From the NCBI RefSeq assembly GCF_014645235.1, contig NZ_BMLM01000002.1, positions 1 to 64,000 of the forward strand: 64,000 nucleotides of DNA. Direction: 5' to 3'. This DNA comes from Agrococcus terreus (lineage in GTDB: Bacteria > Actinomycetota > Actinomycetes > Actinomycetales > Microbacteriaceae). Position 1 is the stretch's first letter, and every line of letters begins with the position of its first letter. A model generated the notes under the pieces. It did not search any database. It saw only the letters and a program-made list of their open reading frames with translations, and had not been told where the DNA came from. The translations under genes and the position numbers were made by a program. Of this stretch, positions 58,806-64,000 are shown piece after piece.

Positions 58806-59213
58806 ATGACGCGCTTCGCCATCGACGCCCCCATCGCGCTCCGCATCGTCGCCGGTGGCACGGCCATCGCCGAGGGCCACCAGCTGGTCGGCCCGGCGAT
58901 CCTCCGCTCGCACGCGCTCGCGGCCCTCTACCGCGACGTGCGCGAGGGCCGGCGCGACGAGCGCGACGGCCGCGCGGCGCTCGAGGGCATCGCCGGCCTC
59001 CGCATCCGCCTGCTCGGCGACCGCGTCTCGCGCGCGACCGCGTGGCGGCTCGCCCTCGAGCGCGGCCTCGACGATCCGGCGCTCGCCGAGTACGTCGCCG
59101 TCGCCGTGCTGCAGGCCGACCTGCTCGTCACCGACGACCCGGCGCTCGCGGCGATCGCCCGCGGCGCCGTGCCCGTGATCGGCTGGGACGCCTTCGCTCG
59201 CGACGCGGCCTGA
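58806..59213 (+). CDS. PIN-domain protein (VapC-like), orphan
   Basis: 135 residues with a PIN-nuclease pattern: N-terminal strand with Asp (TRFAIDAP, D7), a helical middle, E95 in AEYVAVAVLQADLLVTDD and D110/D111. PIN toxins cut RNA with an acidic metal site. No antitoxin gene is found next to it; the 200 bp upstream hold only inverted repeats. It may be a domesticated or solitary VapC homologue. Leaderless-like spacing, but the -10 is poor (GAGGAT). Confidence 0.65.
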   Translation: MTRFAIDAPIALRIVAGGTAIAEGHQLVGPAILRSHALAALYRDVREGRRDERDGRAALEGIAGLRIRLLGDRVSRATAWRLALERGLDDPALAEYVAVAVLQADLLVTDDPALAAIARGAVPVIGWDAFARDAA

Positions 59214-59246
59214 CCGCGGCCGCCCAGCGCGCACCCGCATGCATCG

Positions 59247-59330
59247 GCACAGCCCGCATCCGGACCCCATCGCACGAACGGGGACCCGGCATACGGGGCC
59301 CGCTTCGCGAGATCGGGTCCGCGCAGAGAG
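59247..59330. repeat. GGACCC/GGGTCC-rich spacer after the PIN gene
   Basis: Contains ATCCGGACCCC, GGGGACCCGG and GAGATCGGGTCCGCG, close relatives of the words in the spacer before the PIN gene, again in inverted orientation. The similarity on both sides of one gene suggests a dispersed REP-like family or a past insertion. Confidence 0.45.
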
Positions 59331-59351
59331 CGAGCGTGCTCGGGCGTCGCG

Positions 59352-59774
59352 TCAGTCGCGGGCACCTCGGCGCGCGAGCCAGACGTGCATCGCTGCTGCG
59401 CCCGCCACCGCGCCCAGCGCGATCGCGGCCGGCAGCGCGGCGAGCAGCGGCTGCGCCAGCGCGATGCCGATGATCCAGCCGAGCAGCACCACGGCCGTGA
59501 GCGCCAGGTGCGCGATCCACCAAGGGCCGGTCGCGGTGCTCCGCCACCAGGACCCCGACGCGAGCCGGCTGATGACGACCATCGTCGCGAGCATGGCGAG
59601 CACGAGCCAGACCGGCGGCATGAGCCCGAACGGCAGGCACACGAGCACGTACGCCGGCAGCCATGCCGCCATCGCGTACCGGCCGACCACCATCGTCCGA
59701 GTCGGCGGCGCCACGGGACCGCCGCTGTCGACCGAACCCGTCACCGGGTTCGCGATCCGCATCGTCGCCGCCAT
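59352..59774 (-). CDS. Small membrane protein
   Basis: 140 residues with about four membrane helices (roughly 33-52, 53-70, 85-105, 108-130). No recognised family. ATG with TACCGT six bases upstream supports the start and expression. It stands alone between the PIN gene and the CDF transporter gene. Confidence 0.7.
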   Translation of the reverse strand: MAATMRIANPVTGSVDSGGPVAPPTRTMVVGRYAMAAWLPAYVLVCLPFGLMPPVWLVLAMLATMVVISRLASGSWWRSTATGPWWIAHLALTAVVLLGWIIGIALAQPLLAALPAAIALGAVAGAAAMHVWLARRGARD

Positions 59775-59780
59775 GCCCCG

Positions 59781-59786
59781 ACGGTA
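59781..59786 (-). promoter_or_regulatory. Leaderless -10 element of the small membrane-protein gene
   Basis: TACCGT on the minus strand, six bases before ATG. Confidence 0.5.
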
Positions 59787-59807
59787 CCGATCCGGAAGGC
59801 CGCTCCG

Positions 59808-60737
59808 CTAGGCGTGCGTGCGGCCCTCGTGGGCGGCGTGGCCCGGCGGCTCGAGCTGGAAGGTGGCGTGCTCGAGCGCCACCGGGAAGTGCTCGGCCGC
59901 GCACGCCTGCAGGGCGTCCAGGATGCGCGGCGCGTGCCCGTCGCGGAAGCACGCCTCCTCGATCACCACGTGCGCCGTGAGCTGGTGCGTGCCCGTGCCG
60001 AGCGTCGACGCGTGGAGGTCGTGCACCGCGACCACGTGCTCCTGCTCCTCGAGGTGGCGCCGCACCTCCGACAGGTCGAGCTGCGGCGGGGTCGACTCGA
60101 GGAGGATGCGGCCGGCGTCGCGCAGCAGCACGACCGCGCGCGGCACGATGAGCGCCGCGACCAGCGCCGAGGCGATGAGGTCGGCCTGCTGGAAGCCCCA
60201 CAGCCAGATCGCCAGGCCCGCGAGGATCACGGCCACCGAGCCGATCGCGTCGTTCAGCACCTCGAGGAACGCCGCGCGCAGGTTGAGCGAGTCGCTCCGG
60301 CCGCCGGCGAGCACGACGAGCGACACCGCGTTGCCCGCGAGCCCGACGACGCCGAACACGAGCAGCATCCCGCCCGGCACCTCGGGCGGCTCGGCGATGC
60401 GGCGGATGCCCTCGACCACCACGACGAGCGCGACGACGAGCAGCGCCGCCGCCTGCGCGGCCGCGGCGAGCACCTCGACGCGCACGAGCCCCCACGTGCG
60501 CCGCTGCGTCGGCGGGCGCGCGATGAGCACCTGCGCGACGAGCGCCACCGCGAGCCCCGCGACGTCGGTGAGCATGTGCACCGTGTCGACGAGCAGCGCG
60601 AGGCTGCCCGTGAGGATCGAGCCCACGACCTGCGCGACGAGCACGGCCGACGTGATGCCGAGCGCGACCGCGATGCGGGTGCGCCCGGAGGCGCGGGCCG
60701 CGCCCGCGCCGTGCGCGTGGTCGTGCCCGGCACCCAC
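59808..60737 (-). CDS. Cation diffusion facilitator (zinc/cation exporter)
   Basis: 309 residues. A His-rich start (GHDHAHG) is followed by six membrane helices with the family metal site DTVHMLTDVAGLA in helix 2 and LNDAIGSVAVI in helix 5, then a cytoplasmic ferredoxin-like domain with VHDLHASTLGTGTHQLTAHV. It exports Zn2+ or a similar ion in exchange for protons. GTG at 60737, 2 bp after the truncated ALDH stop, is the best start, making it the last gene of the deoC operon. Confidence 0.87.
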   Translation of the reverse strand: MGAGHDHAHGAGAARASGRTRIAVALGITSAVLVAQVVGSILTGSLALLVDTVHMLTDVAGLAVALVAQVLIARPPTQRRTWGLVRVEVLAAAAQAAALLVVALVVVVEGIRRIAEPPEVPGGMLLVFGVVGLAGNAVSLVVLAGGRSDSLNLRAAFLEVLNDAIGSVAVILAGLAIWLWGFQQADLIASALVAALIVPRAVVLLRDAGRILLESTPPQLDLSEVRRHLEEQEHVVAVHDLHASTLGTGTHQLTAHVVIEEACFRDGHAPRILDALQACAAEHFPVALEHATFQLEPPGHAAHEGRTHA

Positions 60738-60739
60738 GG

Positions 60740-61615
60740 CTACAGGCGGGACTTCGTGTGCCAGACCGTCTTCGTCTCGGTGAGCGCGAGGATGCGCTGC
60801 GGCGTCTCGGGCGCGAGGCCCGGCTCCGGGCGCACGACGCGCTTGAGCGTCTCGGCCGCCGCCTGCTCCAGCTCGACCCAGTCGAGGTCGCCCGCGCCGG
60901 TGAGGTCGAGCGCGTTGACGTCGGCGTGGCTCGCGAGCCACGGCGCGAGCTCGGCCGGGTCGCCCGTGAGCACGTTGACGACGCCGCCCGGCAGGTCGCT
61001 CGTGGCGAGCACCTCCGAGAGCGAGATCGCGACGAGCGGCGACGACGCGGCGGGCACGACGACGACGGCGTTGCCGGTGACGAGCGCGGGCGCGACCACC
61101 GAGGTGAGGCCGAGCAGGCCCTGCTGCTGCGGCGCGACGACCGCGACGACGCCCGTGGGCTCGGGCACCGAGATGTTGAAGTACGGGCCCGCGACCGGGT
61201 TGGCGCTGCCGCCGACCTGGGCGATCTTGTCGGTCCAGCCGGCGTGCCACACCCAGAGGTCGATCGCGGCCTCGACCTGCTCCTGCGCGCGGGCGGGCTT
61301 GAGGCCCTCGGTGCGCACGAGCTCGTCGACGAACTGCGCCTTGCGGCCCTCGAGCACCTCGGCGACGCGGTAGAGCACCTGGCCGCGGTTGTAGGCGGTG
61401 GCGGAGGCCCAGCCGGCCTGCGCCTTGCGCGCGGCGCGCACGGCGTCGCGCGCGTCCTTCCGGCTCGCCCTCGCGACGTTCGCCACGAACGCCCCCTTGG
61501 GGTCGCGCACCTCGGTCACGCGGCCGGACTCGCTGCGCGGGAACGCGCCGCCGATGAAGAGCTTGTAGGTCTTCGGCACGTCGAGGCGCGTCGTCGTCTT
61601 CGTGGTGGTGGTCAT
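60740..61615 (-). CDS. Half-length aldehyde dehydrogenase homologue without catalytic residues
   Basis: 291 residues, clearly homologous to the N-terminal part of ALDH (YKLFIGGAFPRSESG, DAVRAARKAQAGWA). It lacks every active residue: the oxyanion Asn (PWNF in the neighbour) is PQQQ, the cofactor Lys of KPAE is VPAA, and the catalytic Glu and Cys region is absent. It ends at a normal stop, and the frame is clean with host-like codon use, so it looks maintained rather than decayed. It overlaps the active ALDH gene by 4 bp. Perhaps a partner subunit or shell-like protein. Confidence 0.85.
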   Translation of the reverse strand: MTTTTKTTTRLDVPKTYKLFIGGAFPRSESGRVTEVRDPKGAFVANVARASRKDARDAVRAARKAQAGWASATAYNRGQVLYRVAEVLEGRKAQFVDELVRTEGLKPARAQEQVEAAIDLWVWHAGWTDKIAQVGGSANPVAGPYFNISVPEPTGVVAVVAPQQQGLLGLTSVVAPALVTGNAVVVVPAASSPLVAISLSEVLATSDLPGGVVNVLTGDPAELAPWLASHADVNALDLTGAGDLDWVELEQAAAETLKRVVRPEPGLAPETPQRILALTETKTVWHTKSRL

Positions 61616-63054
61616 CGCTCGCCTGCCTTCAGGTACGCCTGCATGCCCTGCACGCCGCCCTCGCGGCCGTAGCCGGACTCCTTGTAGCCGCCGAACGGGC
61701 TCGCGGGGTCGAACTTGTTGAACGTGTTCGTCCAGACGACGCCCGCGCGCAGCTTGTCGGCGACCGCCAGCACGCGGCTGCCCTTGTCGCTCCAGATGCC
61801 GGCGGAGAGGCCGTAGGGGGTGTTGTTGGCCTTCGCGATCGCCTCGTCGGGCGTGCGGAAGGTGAGCACCGAGAGCACGGGGCCGAAGATCTCCTCGCGC
61901 GCCACGGTCGACGACGCCTCGACGCCCGTGATGACGGTCGGCGCGAACCAGTAGCCCTCCGCGGGCAGCTCGCACGCGGGGCTCCAGACGTCGCCGCCCT
62001 CGGCCGCGCCCTGCGCGACCAGGCGCGTGATGCGCTCGAGCTGCTCGCTCGAGTTGATCGCGCCGACGTCGGTGTTCTTGTCGAGCGGGTCGCCGACGCG
62101 CAGCGTCGCCATGCGCTCCTTGAGGCGGTCCATCACCTCGTCGTGCACGCTCTCCTGCACGAGCAGGCGGCTGCCGGCGCAGCAGACCTGGCCCTGGTTG
62201 AAGAAGATGCCGTCGACGATGCCCTCGATGGCCTGGTCGAGCGGGGCGTCGTCGAAGACGATGTTCGCGCCCTTGCCGCCGAGCTCGAGCGTCAGCTTCT
62301 TGTCGGTGCCGGCGACGGCCTTCGCGATCTCGCGGCCGACCGCCGTGGAGCCGGTGAAGGCGACCTTGTCGACGCCCGGGTGGCGCACGAGCGCCGCGCC
62401 CGTCTCGCCCGCGCCGGTGACGAGGTTGACGACCCCGGCGGGCAGGCCCGCCTGCTCGCACACCTCGGCGAAGAGCATCGCCGTGAGCGGCGTCGTCTCG
62501 GCGGGCTTCAGCACCACCGTGTTGCCCGCGGCGAGCGCCGGGGCGACCTTCCACGCGAGCATGAGCAGCGGGAAGTTCCACGGGATGACCTGTGCGGCGA
62601 CGCCGTGCGGGCGCGGGCGCGCGCCGAGGCCGACGTGGTCGAGCTTGTCGGCCCAGCCGGCGCAGTGGAAGAACCACTGGGCGACGAGCGGCACGTCGGC
62701 GTCGCGGGTCTCGCGGATGGGCTTGCCGTTGTCGACGGTCTCGGCGACGGCGAGCTCGCGGGCGCGCTCCTGCAGGATGCGCGCGATGCGGAAGAGGTAC
62801 TTGCCGCGGTCGCGGCCCGACATCGGGCCCCAGACCTGCTCGAAGGCGGTGCGGGCGGCGCGGACGGCCGCGTCGACGTCGCCCTCGTCGGCCGACGCGA
62901 AGGTCGCGATCTGCCGCTCGGTCGAGGGCGAGACGGAGGCGAACGGCGTGCCGCCGCCCGCCACCCACTCGCCGCCGATGAAGAGTCGGTACTCGTCGCG
63001 GAGGTTCAGGATGGACGTCGACTCGGGAGCCGGCGCGTAGTCGAGGAATGCCAT
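61612..63054 (-). CDS. Aldehyde dehydrogenase
   Basis: 480 residues, complete. Oxyanion PWNF (158-161), cofactor Lys in KPAE (183), catalytic Glu257 in LELGGKGAN and catalytic Cys291 in NQGQVCCAGSR. It lies 7 bp after deoC. Acetaldehyde, a product of DeoC, is a plausible substrate; the family is broad, so this is inference. The stop overlaps the start of the half-length homologue (ATGA). Confidence 0.92.
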   Translation of the reverse strand: MAFLDYAPAPESTSILNLRDEYRLFIGGEWVAGGGTPFASVSPSTERQIATFASADEGDVDAAVRAARTAFEQVWGPMSGRDRGKYLFRIARILQERARELAVAETVDNGKPIRETRDADVPLVAQWFFHCAGWADKLDHVGLGARPRPHGVAAQVIPWNFPLLMLAWKVAPALAAGNTVVLKPAETTPLTAMLFAEVCEQAGLPAGVVNLVTGAGETGAALVRHPGVDKVAFTGSTAVGREIAKAVAGTDKKLTLELGGKGANIVFDDAPLDQAIEGIVDGIFFNQGQVCCAGSRLLVQESVHDEVMDRLKERMATLRVGDPLDKNTDVGAINSSEQLERITRLVAQGAAEGGDVWSPACELPAEGYWFAPTVITGVEASSTVAREEIFGPVLSVLTFRTPDEAIAKANNTPYGLSAGIWSDKGSRVLAVADKLRAGVVWTNTFNKFDPASPFGGYKESGYGREGGVQGMQAYLKAGER

Positions 63055-63061
63055 GGTCGCC

Positions 63062-64000
63062 TCAGTCGATCGTCACGTAGTCGGGGCCGGAGTAGTGGCC
63101 GGTGGAGAGCTTCTGACGCTGCTGCAGCACGTCGTTGAGCAGGCTCGAGGCGCCGAAGCGGAACAGGTGCGGGTCGAGCCACGCCTCGCCGCAGGTCTCG
63201 GCGACCGTCACGAGGTACTTGATCGCATCCTTCGCGGTCGCGATGCCGCCCGCGGGCTTCACGCCGATCCGCTCGCCCGAGAGCCGCTCCCAGTCGCGCA
63301 CGACCTGCAGCATGAGCAGCGTCACCGGCAGCGTCGCCGCGGGCTGCACCTTGCCGGTGGAGGTCTTGATGAAGTCGCCGCCGGCGAGGATCGACAGCCA
63401 GGAGGCGCGGCGCACGTTGTCGTACGTCACGAGCTCGCCGGTCTCGAGGATCACCTTGAGGTGGGCGTAGGTGCCGTCGGCGCGGCGGCACGCCTCCTTC
63501 GTCTGCACGATCTCGTCGAAGACGAGGCCGTAGTTGCCCTCGAGGAACGCGCCGCGGTCGATGACCATGTCGATCTCGTCGGCGCCCGCGTCGACGGCGT
63601 CGCGGGTGTCCTGCAGCTTGACCTGGAGGCTCGCGCGGCCGGCCGGGAAGGCGGTGGCGACGGCGGCGACGTTGATGCCGTCGTCCTTGCCGGCGCTCCA
63701 CGCGGATCCGAGCGCCTCGACCGCGTTGCCGACCATGTCGCCGTAGACGCAGACGGCGGCGGGGCGCGGGGTCGCGGGGTCGGAGACGTCGGGCACGAGC
63801 GCCTTGGCGACGAGCGAGCGGACCTTGCCGCGGGTGTCGGCGCCCTGCAGCGTCGTGAGGTCGATCATCCGGATGATGAGGTCGAGCGCCGCCTGCTTGG
63901 AGCTCGTCTTGATCGATCGCGTGCCGAGCTTGGCGGCGCGGGCCTCGAGGCCCACGGCGTCGACGGCGGGCAGGCCCTGGAGGTGGCGCCGGAGGGCGAC
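63062..64000 (-). CDS. deoC: Deoxyribose-phosphate aldolase (5' end beyond window)
   Basis: Splits 2-deoxyribose-5-phosphate to acetaldehyde and glyceraldehyde-3-phosphate in nucleoside breakdown. The visible 312 codons include the Schiff-base Lys in FIKTSTGKVQP, the second Lys in GVKPAGGIATAKDA, and DEIDMVID. An internal GTG at 63955 could start a 297-residue form, but homology-like sequence (LRRHLQGLPAVDAVG) continues to the window edge, so the true start probably lies to the right. Confidence 0.92.
   Translation of the reverse strand, partial: VALRRHLQGLPAVDAVGLEARAAKLGTRSIKTSSKQAALDLIIRMIDLTTLQGADTRGKVRSLVAKALVPDVSDPATPRPAAVCVYGDMVGNAVEALGSAWSAGKDDGINVAAVATAFPAGRASLQVKLQDTRDAVDAGADEIDMVIDRGAFLEGNYGLVFDEIVQTKEACRRADGTYAHLKVILETGELVTYDNVRRASWLSILAGGDFIKTSTGKVQPAATLPVTLLMLQVVRDWERLSGERIGVKPAGGIATAKDAIKYLVTVAETCGEAWLDPHLFRFGASSLLNDVLQQRQKLSTGHYSGPDYVTID

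Overview
The window is about 64 kb of very GC-rich DNA from an actinobacterium, most likely Microbacteriaceae (Agrococcus-like; this is inferred from gene order and protein style, not from a search). Supporting signs are the strong G/C third-position bias, the actinobacterial gene blocks (dapA-rnj-ftsK-pgsA-cinA-clgR-DUF3046-recA-recX-miaB-miaA-dapF-hflX-lexA), the rRNA leader motif, and the very frequent start layout TANNNT, six bases, then ATG or GTG, which indicates leaderless mRNAs. Nearly all of it is chromosomal core genome on the minus strand. No IS element, prophage, CRISPR array or tRNA gene was seen.

Layout: the 5' tip of a 16S rRNA gene (1-23, minus) with two tandem promoters and a leader; tyrS; an arginine cluster argC-argJ-argB-argF-argH with 4 to 11 bp overlaps and no argD, argR or argG; pheS-pheT; a gluABCD-type glutamate ABC importer; infC-rpmI-rplT plus a coupled 23S-type rRNA methyltransferase gene; a histidine block hisC-hisB-hisH-priA; the lexA region with a divergent LysM gene; hflX, a 16S-type methyltransferase gene, dapF, miaA, miaB; recX-recA, clgR, cinA, pgsA, ftsK, RNase J, dapA; dapB-thyA-folA; two GNAT genes, a histidine phosphatase, an M16 peptidase, pnp and rpsO; a PrsW protease; aspA; a tryptophan-to-anthranilate cluster (kynA, an amidohydrolase, kynU); a PrmC-like methyltransferase; an M20 peptidase; a PIN-domain gene between palindrome-rich spacers; a membrane protein; a CDF transporter; and deoC with two aldehyde dehydrogenase-like genes (deoC runs off the right edge).

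How the genes work together: argCJBFH, hisCBH/priA, dapA/B/F, thyA/folA and tyrS/pheST are amino-acid, one-carbon and translation housekeeping. lexA, recA/recX and the LysM gene form an SOS module: near-identical TTCGAA-N6-TTCGA boxes lie on the -10 of the LysM gene and in the recA promoter, which predicts that the LysM protein is the SOS cell-division inhibitor (the YneA/ChiZ role). In the kyn cluster an amidohydrolase occupies the place where the N-formylkynurenine formamidase (kynB) would be expected, making it the best candidate here for an undescribed enzyme. The deoC-ALDH pair is followed by a half-length ALDH homologue that has lost every catalytic residue.

Terminators here are long GC hairpins without U tracts. 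Several mark operon ends (gluD, lipoprotein gene, rnj, pnp, rpsO, kynU).
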